Positions 45,898-54,187 of a DNA stretch of 64,000 nucleotides are shown here, piece by piece; position 1 is the first letter of the stretch; the number at the start of each line of letters is the position of its first letter. Origin of the DNA: Cellulosilyticum sp. I15G10I2 (GTDB taxonomy: Bacteria; Bacillota; Clostridia; Lachnospirales; Cellulosilyticaceae). Position numbers and translations under genes: made by a program. The notes under the pieces were generated by a model. It was not told the origin of the DNA. It saw only the letters and a list, made by a program, of their open reading frames with translations, and did not search any database. The stretch spans positions 1 to 64,000 of the forward strand of contig NZ_FMMP01000014.1 of the NCBI RefSeq assembly GCF_900095725.1, read 5' to 3'.

Positions 45898-48698
45898 TGA
45901 AATATGGGTTGAAGGGTTTTCAGGAGGATGCAGTGAAATCTCTTTTGAATAAGATGGAATCCATGCAACGTAGCTATGAAGCAGATGGTTCACTTTCTGC
46001 TGTAGCGTTGACTGCTCCGACTGGTGCAGGCAAAACGGTTATTTCGGCTGCTGTTGCAGAGGGATTATTTTATGGTAATGAAACATATGCGGGAGATGAT
46101 AGAGCTGTAATCTTATGGCTGTCTGATAGTCCGAGCTTGAATGAACAGACTATGAAGAGATTTGATGCAGCAACTGATTTGCTTAATGGGGCAACTGCTA
46201 TGGAAGCTATTGGACCAGATTTTGCAAAGAATCATAGCAAATTGATGCCTGGACACATTTATTTCTTGAATAGACAGTTACTTGGTAAGGGCAAGAAATT
46301 GTCAAATGAAGCTGAGGGTGGACGTTCATTTTATGATGTATTGAACGATACAATTGATGATTCGGATATTCATTTGTATCTGTTCATTGATGAAGCACAT
46401 AGAGGTCTTGGCTCAGGAAATGATAAAGGAACTTCAGATAGTGCTAATAAGACTATTTACAGCATTATCATTGATGGTCAGGATGGAGTGAATAAACCAA
46501 TGCCTTGCGTAGTTGGTATTTCAGCTACTCCAGAACGATTCAATAATGCAATGCAAGGACGTAAGAATCGTGATATGAAAGCATCTGTTGATGTTCCAGT
46601 ATCCGCAGTAAGAGATTCTGGTCTTATCAAGGATACGATTGAACTTCGTACTCCGAAGAAAGCTGCTGACACAAAACATCAGGATTTAACACAGGCATGT
46701 GTGAAATTAGCAGAATCATCAAAGAAGTGGAAAGATTACTGTACAGAGAAGGATAAGGATGTTCTGCCAGTAGTTATTCCATTAATGGTTGTACAGGTTG
46801 AGGATAAGGTTACAACGGATACCTTGACTGCTTTGTGTGCTCAGATTCATAAGACTCTTCCATGGCTTGATATTTCTGATTGTTTTGCAAACGTATTTGG
46901 TGAACATGAGGATATTGTTACCACTGCAGGAAAGATTCCGTATGTGAAACCAGAAGAAGTAGAGGAACGTACTAATATTCGAGTTGTTTTTGCAAAGGAT
47001 GCAATTTCAACGGGTTGGGATTGCCCTCGTGCAGAGGTTATTTATTCAAGACGTAAGCGAACTGATTCTACATATATTGCACAGCTGATTGGTCGTATGA
47101 TTCGTACACCATTGGCAAGACGTGTTCCTACAATGGAAGAATTAAATACCGTAGCGTGTTATCTTCCTGAGTATGATTCAAGTACAATAGAATCTGTAGT
47201 GGAACGATTAAAAGAAGATAACGTTGCTTTGCCAGGAACAACAATTATTAAAAATCCAGCAGATGTAAAATTCTTCGGTGAAGCGAAGAAAACAGTCGAA
47301 AAGAAGCTGTCAAAATTACAAGCTGCAGGTACATCTACATCTGCTACAACAGGTGTATCTACTACATTCGATGTTACAGGTGTTAGTATAATTTGTGAGC
47401 CATCAACATATGGTGAAAATCCAGTAGATGTTGTTTCTGGAACAGAATTTGCTGTAAATACAGAAGATGATTTTGTTGTGAATATTGATGATATCGAAGA
47501 AACTGAACAGGAATTGACTGACGCTTTAGCACGAATTCCAAAGGTAGATAGCGATGTCATTAAATCAAGCTTCGAAGGAATCATTACTAGACAAGTGCGT
47601 CATGATAAGCCAAATCATTTCTTAGATTTGTGGGATTGTATTGATATTATTACATCTGATATGGATGAGGATTCAGACTTGGAAAGTCAGATTCAGGAAG
47701 AATTCTACAATAATATCGAGGGTGAAATTAAAAAGCATCCAGCAGAATTTAAGCGTTCTCTTGGAGATATCAAAAATACAACTGTTACGGTAAAACGAGT
47801 TGACCCATTGACAGGAGAAGAATTCGAAGATAAAGAGGAGCTTGTTGAGAATGATGCTGATAGATTGGTAGCATACTATAAGCATGCTGTTAGTGTATTT
47901 GCAGGAGCTTCTGATTTGATTAAATATTATATCAATAAGCGTAAAGAAGATGAATATGATTCTGATGTTCAGGCAATTGGTCGCATAGCTGCCGTGGGAT
48001 ATTGTATGGAAATTGTTCAGGCAATGGAAATATGGGCAGAGAATAAGACAGAAGAATTGCTTAGCTTATATGGTCCACATCGATATGCTGTGTCAGATGA
48101 ACATAGAGAACGATGGGATGCTATTGAAGGTAATACAAAGCCATATATTGAACGTAATCTTAGCGTTCGGGCAAGTATCACACGTCAGAATAAAGAATAT
48201 GATGCATATGAAAAACATATCATTAGTGACGAGATGGGTTGGTCGTATCATAACCTGAATCCTTTGGAACAAAAGGTTCTTAGAACTGAGTTGGCTAAAC
48301 CTTTAAATGTAGCGTGGTACAGAAATCAAGCAAGAAACTTGAATGCATCTCTTGCAATTCCATACATAATTAATGGTAAGTTGGAACCTATGTATCCAGA
48401 TTTCATTTTCTTCCAGCAGATTGGAAATGGGAATGTAGTACGTATGATTGTTGACCCACATGGAGATTGGCTTGGTGATAGCGTGGCTAAACTGAAAGGA
48501 TATATTGCATACATAAAAGACCATCCAGACATGTTTGGTTCAGTACAGGCAGTTACCGATGGAAAAGGTGGAGTATGCAGATATTTGGATTTGATGAAGC
48601 CAGCTGTTCAGACCGCTATTGAAAAATTTACTGGTAGTTCTGCAAAAGAACTTTTTAATGGTCCTCTAAGTAAGGAGTACAAAATCATAGAGGAATAA
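45897..48698 (+). CDS. DEAD/DEAH helicase-nuclease (Res-like) with variant nuclease motif
   Basis: 933-aa SF2 translocase paired with Mod. Walker A APTGAGKT (40-47), DEAH 165-168, SAT 209-211, motif VI QLIGRMIR (396-403). The C-terminal part (about 780-933) has a PD-type nuclease site: PD at 834-835 followed 18 residues later by VDPHGDWLGD (852-861), in place of the usual E-x-K, with K865/K867 shortly after. Such DPHG proteins seem to form their own branch of Res-like helicases. The protein may cut with a modified site or may not cut. A low-complexity Thr/Ser/Val region (about 470-490) separates helicase and C-terminal parts. Confidence 0.83.
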   Translation: MKYGLKGFQEDAVKSLLNKMESMQRSYEADGSLSAVALTAPTGAGKTVISAAVAEGLFYGNETYAGDDRAVILWLSDSPSLNEQTMKRFDAATDLLNGATAMEAIGPDFAKNHSKLMPGHIYFLNRQLLGKGKKLSNEAEGGRSFYDVLNDTIDDSDIHLYLFIDEAHRGLGSGNDKGTSDSANKTIYSIIIDGQDGVNKPMPCVVGISATPERFNNAMQGRKNRDMKASVDVPVSAVRDSGLIKDTIELRTPKKAADTKHQDLTQACVKLAESSKKWKDYCTEKDKDVLPVVIPLMVVQVEDKVTTDTLTALCAQIHKTLPWLDISDCFANVFGEHEDIVTTAGKIPYVKPEEVEERTNIRVVFAKDAISTGWDCPRAEVIYSRRKRTDSTYIAQLIGRMIRTPLARRVPTMEELNTVACYLPEYDSSTIESVVERLKEDNVALPGTTIIKNPADVKFFGEAKKTVEKKLSKLQAAGTSTSATTGVSTTFDVTGVSIICEPSTYGENPVDVVSGTEFAVNTEDDFVVNIDDIEETEQELTDALARIPKVDSDVIKSSFEGIITRQVRHDKPNHFLDLWDCIDIITSDMDEDSDLESQIQEEFYNNIEGEIKKHPAEFKRSLGDIKNTTVTVKRVDPLTGEEFEDKEELVENDADRLVAYYKHAVSVFAGASDLIKYYINKRKEDEYDSDVQAIGRIAAVGYCMEIVQAMEIWAENKTEELLSLYGPHRYAVSDEHRERWDAIEGNTKPYIERNLSVRASITRQNKEYDAYEKHIISDEMGWSYHNLNPLEQKVLRTELAKPLNVAWYRNQARNLNASLAIPYIINGKLEPMYPDFIFFQQIGNGNVVRMIVDPHGDWLGDSVAKLKGYIAYIKDHPDMFGSVQAVTDGKGGVCRYLDLMKPAVQTAIEKFTGSSAKELFNGPLSKEYKIIEE

Positions 48699-48724
48699 AA
48701 TAATAATAGTAGGATGAGAATGTC

Positions 48725-48760
48725 ATGAATAGTGATGATTGGAAGCCTATTGAAGAATAA
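48725..48760 (+). other. 11-codon open frame after the helicase gene, possible gene remnant
   Basis: ATG at 48725 preceded by AGGATGAG encodes MNSDDWKPIEE and stops at the foot of the terminator. It looks like the beginning of a longer protein cut off by deletion; coding status is uncertain. Confidence 0.3.
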
Positions 48761-48805
48761 AAAGGGAAATGGATCTGAAACAAATCAGCTCCATTTCCTT
48801 TTTTG
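48758..48805. terminator. bidirectional terminator between helicase and XRE regulator
   Basis: AAAAAGGGAAATGGA with CTGA pairs with TCAG and TCCATTTCCTTTTTT; A-run on the left and T-run on the right serve both convergent genes. Confidence 0.85.
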
Positions 48806-49636
48806 TTAATCATCTAAATATCTATTAAACAAATTAACAAAAGATTTCCCTAGATTATCTTTTTGAAATTCAATAAGTGCTTTTGTGTAAAGTGCATCAT
48901 ATACTTCTCTAGACAAGAAATTCAAAAGAGTATCATAACTGGATTCGTTTTTTGGTGACAACTTCAAATTTATATAGATATCGGCACTAATGCAAGCTTT
49001 AATATTTATGCCAGTACCTAGTTTTTGTTGTGAGAAAAACATCTGAGATTTAGGTAAAGCAATAGCGAGTTCTTCTTTGAAACCATCTGAACAATAATCT
49101 TTAAAAGGTGTGAAGGCTTGATAACGCTGAAATGTATTACAAATCAAAGTCTTCAAAGGGTCATAGATTTCATCAAGTATACGATTGTTTAAGTATTCAC
49201 TCCATGTTGTTAATGTAATATCGTTAAATAAAGCTGAGCAGTTGTCAGGGTTCATAAAAAAGTTCAGGCAATCGAGATAATCTGGGTTTTCTAATCCGTA
49301 TTTGATAATTGGGGTGGATATACCAGAATAGTGTGATGCTAATGATATTGGACTTATGTCTGGTAATTTATCAGCTCCAAGTAGATAATCAACATCACAG
49401 TCGAGCTTCTCGCATAGATTAACAAGATTTTCTAAAGATGGGGATGTTGCACCAGTCTCCCATCCGCTTATTGCTCTCCTTTCGACTTCTAAGGCTTCTG
49501 CTAAAGTTTCTTGAGTTCCGCAAAATGAATATTTTTCATAGGGATTTGGATTGTTATTTATATGGTTTTTATATAACTTCCATCGCTCTTTTCGTAAATT
49601 ACTAATTCGTTCTCCAAACTTAAATTTGTTATACAT
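48806..49636 (-). CDS. XRE-family regulator of the mobile element
   Basis: 276-aa protein. An HTH_3 domain (about residues 10-90) is interrupted after helix 1 by an insert of roughly 20 residues (KERWKLYKNHINNNPNPYEKYSF) before TQETLAEALEVERRAISGWETG, which is the recognition helix-turn-helix; residues 95-276 are an unrecognised C-terminal domain. It is divergent from the transfer genes starting at 49790, so it is a candidate master repressor like those of other ICE/IMEs. Confidence 0.78.
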   Translation of the reverse strand: MYNKFKFGERISNLRKERWKLYKNHINNNPNPYEKYSFCGTQETLAEALEVERRAISGWETGATSPSLENLVNLCEKLDCDVDYLLGADKLPDISPISLASHYSGISTPIIKYGLENPDYLDCLNFFMNPDNCSALFNDITLTTWSEYLNNRILDEIYDPLKTLICNTFQRYQAFTPFKDYCSDGFKEELAIALPKSQMFFSQQKLGTGINIKACISADIYINLKLSPKNESSYDTLLNFLSREVYDALYTKALIEFQKDNLGKSFVNLFNRYLDD

Positions 49637-49671
49637 ATATCACATATTCCTTCTTTGAATTAAAGTTATCT

Positions 49672-49687
49672 GTCGCAACTATGTCGT
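49672..49687 (-). promoter_or_regulatory. repeat motif in the divergent regulator/transfer promoter region
   Basis: On the - strand, ACGAC-ATAGTT-GCGAC, identical in layout to the pair at the left end of the element (43461-43476). Position between the divergent genes suggests an operator for the XRE protein or an accessory Int/Xis site. Confidence 0.5.
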
Positions 49688-49789
49688 GGATGTATGACAT
49701 TATACACCTTATAATAAGACTAAATCAAGAGGCCACTTGAAATATAGCCAGTAATTCATGACAGGTTGGTAGAAAGGAGGACAAGAGCA

Positions 49790-50023
49790 ATGAAAGCAAA
49801 ATTTGTTGGAATTCAGGATTTGAATTTTCAGAATGATAAAGGCGAAACCATAACTGGTAAGAATCTTTTTATTGTTTATGAAGATGAGAATGTAACTGGT
49901 CTTAAAGCCGGCAAGCTGTTCTTAAAAGAAGGAACTACTCTTCCGAAGGATGTAAAGCTTAACGATACGCTCGAGCTTAGCTTTAACATGAAGGGCAAAG
50001 TCGAAGCAATCTTTAAGGCATAA
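49790..50023 (+). CDS. small conserved ICE/IME protein (DUF961-like)
   Basis: 77-aa soluble beta-rich protein (MKAKFVGIQDLNFQNDKGE, GLKAGKLFLKEGTTLP). It holds the position of the Tn916 orf23/orf22 (DUF961) proteins at the start of the transfer operon and has the same general look, though the match is from memory. AAAGGAGG selects ATG 49790. Function unknown. Confidence 0.6.
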   Translation: MKAKFVGIQDLNFQNDKGETITGKNLFIVYEDENVTGLKAGKLFLKEGTTLPKDVKLNDTLELSFNMKGKVEAIFKA

Positions 50024-50097
50024 TCACTATAAGTTTTAAGAGGGGCAAAGGGCTGGTTTAGCATCCATCCCTTTGCTTATTTTTAAGGAGGGTTGTA

Positions 50098-50688
50098 ATG
50101 GACAACATAAAGTATAACCAGATTCGGTATAACAGAAAACGACAGTGGTACAGATTAACCCTTGGCATGGGGCAATTAATAAATTACCCAATAATCAATA
50201 CACTATGGCTGTTACTAGGAGCAGGTATTTGGGGGCTAGTCAAATTGAAACAACTGTTTGAAATGGGGGTTGATGTTCCAGAACTATTAGCACCAATTTT
50301 TAATGGAAGCATCATGTTTTTTATAATAGTGGTCCCTATATTCATAGCTGTAGGAATTATACAAGGTTTAGGAGAAATTACTGCCAGAAAAGATGAAGCA
50401 AATGTTTTTCGCGCCTTTAGTGATAGGCGAGATGTGAAAAACGAAGCACCGATACTTATCTATAAGAAAAAGTTAAAGGGTAAAAATGTAATTGTCAGAG
50501 AGTTTTATACTACTATCCCGATGGAACGCTGGCAACAAAAGAAAGAAGCGATATCAGACATAATGAACATTCATTTTGTTGCTGACTTGGAGTATGGCGG
50601 GGAATACAATGGAAATAGAATTGTAATGAAATCTGCCAAAGGACGAGCAAATGCAAAGAAAGAAGTGTTATACGATGACATCTTCTGA
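50098..50688 (+). CDS. membrane subunit of split TcpA/FtsK coupling protein
   Basis: 196-aa protein with two membrane spans (about 32-52 and 70-96) and a soluble C-terminal domain (about 105-196). It corresponds to the membrane and linker portion that precedes the ATPase in Tn916 Orf21-type coupling proteins, but here ends just as the ATPase gene begins, overlapping it by 14 bp. AAGGAGGG, ATG 50098. Probably anchors the ATPase of the next gene to the membrane. Confidence 0.62.
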   Translation: MDNIKYNQIRYNRKRQWYRLTLGMGQLINYPIINTLWLLLGAGIWGLVKLKQLFEMGVDVPELLAPIFNGSIMFFIIVVPIFIAVGIIQGLGEITARKDEANVFRAFSDRRDVKNEAPILIYKKKLKGKNVIVREFYTTIPMERWQQKKEAISDIMNIHFVADLEYGGEYNGNRIVMKSAKGRANAKKEVLYDDIF

Positions 50689-51433
50689 TGAGCTGTTGAT
50701 TGGATATGATTATGATGCATGGTATGGGTATGGCGATAGAATACCTGTGGTTACAGATGCGTCTACAAGGACTAACAGCCAGACCTTAATCGCTGGTATG
50801 TCAGGCTCTGGGAAGAGCTATCTAACTAACCAGTATTTTGCGAGAATATGCCTTCAAGGTGGAGATGATTCGGTCTGTTACTTCTCGGACTTTAAGCAAG
50901 ATGACACATTTGCTTACCTGCGAGATTGTCCGAGATACTATCCGTATGATAGGACGATAGAAGCCTTGGAAATAGTTTACAATATCCTTCACAAAAGACA
51001 ATCTGGTGAGGACAAATTACGAACCCCTGTTACACTCATTTGGGATGAGTATATGGCTAATATATTGGCGTTACTCGGTACAGAAAAGAAAAAGGCGGAA
51101 GCGGTAATGCACAAGGTTTCAGAAATACTTATGCTTGGACGCTCTCTAGCCGTGAGGCTCATTATTGCTTGCCAGCGTCCGGATGCAACAGCCTTCCCAA
51201 CTGGCTCAAGATTGAATTTTGGCGTGATCATCGTAATAGGAGCAGCTATTGAAAGCGTATACTCCATGCTCATGCCAAAAGAATTAATCGAGAAAGTGGG
51301 GAATAGACAGTTTGGTACTGGTGAAGGGGTTGTACTATTACAAGGCTCAGGTTTGCGATTTATAAAAGTACCTGTTATTAGAAATGAGGACAAATTGAAA
51401 GCTATATGCATTGATGCTTTGACAAGAGGATAA
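50675..51433 (+). CDS. FtsK/TcpA-type coupling ATPase
   Basis: 252-aa ATPase: Walker A AGMSGSGKS, FSDFKQDDTFAYL, Walker B LIWDEYMANILALLG and ACQRPDATAFPTG, all as in Tn916 Orf21/TcpA. An in-frame ATG at 50651 gives 8 more residues; ATG 50675 lies within the overlap and is favoured by translational coupling. It lacks its own membrane segments. It should pump the nicked element strand to a transfer channel, which would have to come from another conjugative element because no channel genes are present. Confidence 0.85.
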   Translation: MTSSDELLIGYDYDAWYGYGDRIPVVTDASTRTNSQTLIAGMSGSGKSYLTNQYFARICLQGGDDSVCYFSDFKQDDTFAYLRDCPRYYPYDRTIEALEIVYNILHKRQSGEDKLRTPVTLIWDEYMANILALLGTEKKKAEAVMHKVSEILMLGRSLAVRLIIACQRPDATAFPTGSRLNFGVIIVIGAAIESVYSMLMPKELIEKVGNRQFGTGEGVVLLQGSGLRFIKVPVIRNEDKLKAICIDALTRG

Positions 51434-51440
51434 TACCAAA

Positions 51441-51500
51441 AGCGGTGCGGCGGCGGAGCCGCAAGCATCCGCACTGTTGGTTAGTATTACCCAACAGTGC
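51441..51500 (+). other. putative replication/transfer origin with CRESS-type nonanucleotide stem-loop
   Basis: GCACTGTTGG (51471-51480) and CCAACAGTGC (51491-51500) form a perfect 10-bp stem whose loop is exactly TTAGTATTAC. TAGTATTAC is the conserved nonanucleotide nicked by Rep in circovirus-type origins (consensus NANTATTAC). Just upstream lie TGCGGC/GCCGCA (51446-51451, 51458-51463) and GTGCGG/CCGCAC pairs, GC-rich repeats like Rep-binding iterons. It is 84 bp before the CRESS-like rep gene. Confidence 0.82.
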
Positions 51501-51586
51501 ACAAATACATGGAACATTAGAAAACACAAGGGTTTGCAGTATGTTCACAATATGGAACAAAATGCACAAAAAGGAGTTGATTAATC

Positions 51587-52585
51587 ATAGATACGCAGGC
51601 TTTTAAATATCAATTGACAATTAATGCTCCTTTAGAAAAAGGTTACACGCATCAACGGATATTTGAAATCTTCAAAACTAATTTTAAAACATTAAATTAT
51701 ATGTGCCTTTCGGATGAGCAGGGTTCGCTATTTCATAGTCATGTTTTTGTGGTATTTTCATCAAGAGTTCGATTTTCGATGATAAAAAAATACTTGCCAG
51801 AAGCTCACATAGAAAAAGTGAAAGGTACTGTTTCAGATAACGTGCTATATATCAAAAAAGAAGGTAAATGGGAAGCAAACAGTTTAAAGCAAGAAACAAA
51901 AATAGAAGGTTCTTTTGAGGAATATGGAACACAGCCACCAGATAGTAAAGGCAAAAGAAATGATATGTCAGAATTATATCAGATGGTATTAGATGATATG
52001 ACAAATGCAGAGATTCTTGCTATAAATCAGGATTATATTCTCCAAATAGACAAGTTGGATAAAGTGCGTACTACAATATTAACAGAGAGGTTCAAAGAAA
52101 CAGTGCGTCTTGACTTGGAAGTGATATATATTAGTGGAGCTACTGGAACAGGAAAGACACGTGGGGTATTAGAACAGAATGGATACGCCAATGTATATAG
52201 AGTGACAGATTATGCACATCCTTTTGATAGTTATAATTGTCAACCTGTAATAGCATTTGATGAATTTCGTTCCTCTCTCAAATTGAAAGAAATGCTTTTA
52301 TATTGTGATATATATCCAATAGAACTTCCAAGTAGATATTCAAACAAATACGCATGTTATAACAAAGTCTTTATTGTTTCTAATTGGACTTTGGAAAAGC
52401 AATACTCAGAAGCACAGAGAGAGGATAAGGAATCATGGCAAGCATTTTTAAGACGAATACACAAAGTGATGCATTATGAACACACAGGAGACATAAAGGT
52501 GTATTCCTCTGTCAATGAATACCTGAAACGAGATGCAGATTTTCATAATTTAAGAAAAAATGAACAGGAGAAAATGCCATTTTAA
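51587..52585 (+). CDS. CRESS-like Rep/relaxase (HUH endonuclease + SF3 helicase)
   Basis: About 332-aa rolling-circle initiator. N-terminal HUH nuclease: motif I YQLTINAP, motif II FHSHVFV (H50, H52), motif III NVLYIKK with the catalytic Tyr (Y88) and Lys. Then an SF3-type P-loop ATPase: Walker A GATGTGKT (184-191), Walker B VIAFDEF, motif C VFIVSN. Numbers assume the start at 51587. The only standard start, TTG 51614, would cut motif I and has no Shine-Dalgarno; AAGGAG at 51571-51576 points to ATC 51584 or ATA 51587, both non-canonical. Expected to nick the stem-loop at 51471-51500 and drive rolling-circle replication or mobilisation. Confidence 0.85.
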   Translation: MDTQAFKYQLTINAPLEKGYTHQRIFEIFKTNFKTLNYMCLSDEQGSLFHSHVFVVFSSRVRFSMIKKYLPEAHIEKVKGTVSDNVLYIKKEGKWEANSLKQETKIEGSFEEYGTQPPDSKGKRNDMSELYQMVLDDMTNAEILAINQDYILQIDKLDKVRTTILTERFKETVRLDLEVIYISGATGTGKTRGVLEQNGYANVYRVTDYAHPFDSYNCQPVIAFDEFRSSLKLKEMLLYCDIYPIELPSRYSNKYACYNKVFIVSNWTLEKQYSEAQREDKESWQAFLRRIHKVMHYEHTGDIKVYSSVNEYLKRDADFHNLRKNEQEKMPF

Positions 52586-52592
52586 TTAATCT

Positions 52593-52811
52593 ATGATGAA
52601 AGGAGTGAATATTATAAAACGTGAAATTCCTATATGGGAAAAAGCAAACCTGACATTAGAGGAAGCATCTGCATATTCTGGCATTGGGATAAACAGATTA
52701 AGAAAAATTGCTGATAATAAAAATTGTTCGTTTGTTCTCTGGTGTGGGAGTAAGCGGTTGATTAAACGTAAAAAATTAGATGAATACATAGATAAGCAGT
52801 ATTCGATATAA
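52593..52811 (+). CDS. xis: Tn916-type excisionase
   Basis: Up to 72-aa winged-helix directionality factor: REIPIWEKANLTLEEASAYSGIGINRLRKIA and IKRKKLDEYID match the Xis of Tn916. ATGs at 52593/52596 have no Shine-Dalgarno and would rely on coupling to rep; AAAGGAG (52599-52605) lies downstream of them, 8 bp before an in-frame ATA (52614) at the point where Tn916 Xis-like proteins begin. Located, as usual, just before int. Confidence 0.82.
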   Translation: MMKGVNIIKREIPIWEKANLTLEEASAYSGIGINRLRKIADNKNCSFVLWCGSKRLIKRKKLDEYIDKQYSI

Positions 52812-52906
52812 ATAATGGATGTGATTTTGTTATGGACAATGAAAACATGTCAGAACTATAATATAGTTGAGCGTGTTCTCTTTATAGTTATGAAAGGAGA
52901 ATTATC

Positions 52907-54157
52907 ATGGCAGTAGAGAGACGCAAAGATAATAAAAAAAGAGTTTTAAAAGAAGGTGAATATCAGCGTTCAAATGGAACATTTGAATATAAATGGAGAG
53001 ATAAAAGAGGAAAGCGTCACTCCATTTACGCAAAGACGCTTGAAGAGCTTCGAGATAAGGAAGTTGATGTTTTACGAGATGCATTAGATGGTATCAGGGT
53101 AGACAAAAAGGACTTAACAATTAATGACCTATACAACTTGTGGGTGCAACTTAAAAGAGGGTTGAAAGATAATACTTTTCAAAACTATAAATATATGTAC
53201 ACACAATTTGTTGAACCAGATTTTGGATATACTAAAATTGCTGAATTAAAAAGAACAGATGTAAGAGCATTTTATAATCATCTGGCAGATGCGCAGCATT
53301 TAAAGACAGCAACAATAGATAATATTCATACAGTAATGCATCAAGTATTAGAGCTAGGGGTTGAAGATGATTATTTAAGATATAATCCATCTGACAATGC
53401 ATTGAAAGAACTCAAAAAGGCTCATAATAACGATTCGGAGAAAAAGAAAGCTCTGACAGTACCGGAACAAGAATTATTTGAAGCCTTTTTACAGAAACAA
53501 GGTCAATATCATAGGTGGTATCCTATTTTCATAGTCTTGTTATGGACTGGAATGAGAGTAGGAGAAATTACTGGTTTGCGCTGGTGTGACATTGATTTAG
53601 AGGATGAAATGATAAGTATTAATCATACCCTTGTATATTATAGCAGAGGGAAAGAGGAAGGCTGTTCATTCGCTATCAATACACCAAAGACAGAAGCTGG
53701 AAAGAGAATAATACCTATGTTACCAAAGGTAAAAGAAGCATTTCTTTTAGAAAAACAGTATCAAGAAGAATGTGGATTGAAATGTAATACGGTTGTAGAT
53801 GGATATACGGATTTTATTTTCATCAATCGTTTTGGTGGTGTACAGCATCAAGGAACGCTCAATAAGGCATTAAGAAGAATTATTCGAGATTGCAATTATG
53901 ATGTGTTAGATAACAGGAAGCAGAGTGCAGTTACACTCCCTAGATTCAGTAATCACTCATTACGGCATACGTTTACTACAAGGATGTGTGAAGCAGGAGT
54001 GAATATAAAGGCAATGCAGGATATTCTGGGACACGCTGATTCAGAGACTACAATGGATATTTATGCAGAAGCTACAAAGGATTTTAAGCGTACAGAGTTG
54101 ATTAACTTCGAAGATTATTTTAATTCACAGAAGATTGGTCAAGCTGACATTATCTAA
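52907..54157 (+). CDS. int: tyrosine recombinase, Tn916 integrase type
   Basis: 416-aa site-specific recombinase: N-terminal arm-binding domain (about 15-65, FEYKWRDKRGKRHSIYAKTLEELRDKE), SAM-like core-binding domain (about 85-185) and catalytic domain with R217, H350, R353, H376 and Y386. AAAGGAG before ATG 52907. It lies 135 bp from the right attachment site and should catalyse integration into and excision from the lysS 3' end. Confidence 0.93.
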   Translation: MAVERRKDNKKRVLKEGEYQRSNGTFEYKWRDKRGKRHSIYAKTLEELRDKEVDVLRDALDGIRVDKKDLTINDLYNLWVQLKRGLKDNTFQNYKYMYTQFVEPDFGYTKIAELKRTDVRAFYNHLADAQHLKTATIDNIHTVMHQVLELGVEDDYLRYNPSDNALKELKKAHNNDSEKKKALTVPEQELFEAFLQKQGQYHRWYPIFIVLLWTGMRVGEITGLRWCDIDLEDEMISINHTLVYYSRGKEEGCSFAINTPKTEAGKRIIPMLPKVKEAFLLEKQYQEECGLKCNTVVDGYTDFIFINRFGGVQHQGTLNKALRRIIRDCNYDVLDNRKQSAVTLPRFSNHSLRHTFTTRMCEAGVNIKAMQDILGHADSETTMDIYAEATKDFKRTELINFEDYFNSQKIGQADII

Positions 54158-54160
54158 GTT

Positions 54161-54187
54161 ACGACCATCTTACGACAGATATACGAC
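54161..54187 (+). repeat. three 11-bp-period ACGAC repeats at the right end
   Basis: ACGAC at 54161, 54172 and 54183, exactly 11 bp apart on one face of the helix, between int and the right attachment site. Candidate Int arm-type sites; compare 43461-43476. Confidence 0.6.

Noticed and set aside
47159-47584. 141-aa - strand frame in the helicase gene
   Set aside because: Shadow of the low-complexity linker region, no RBS.
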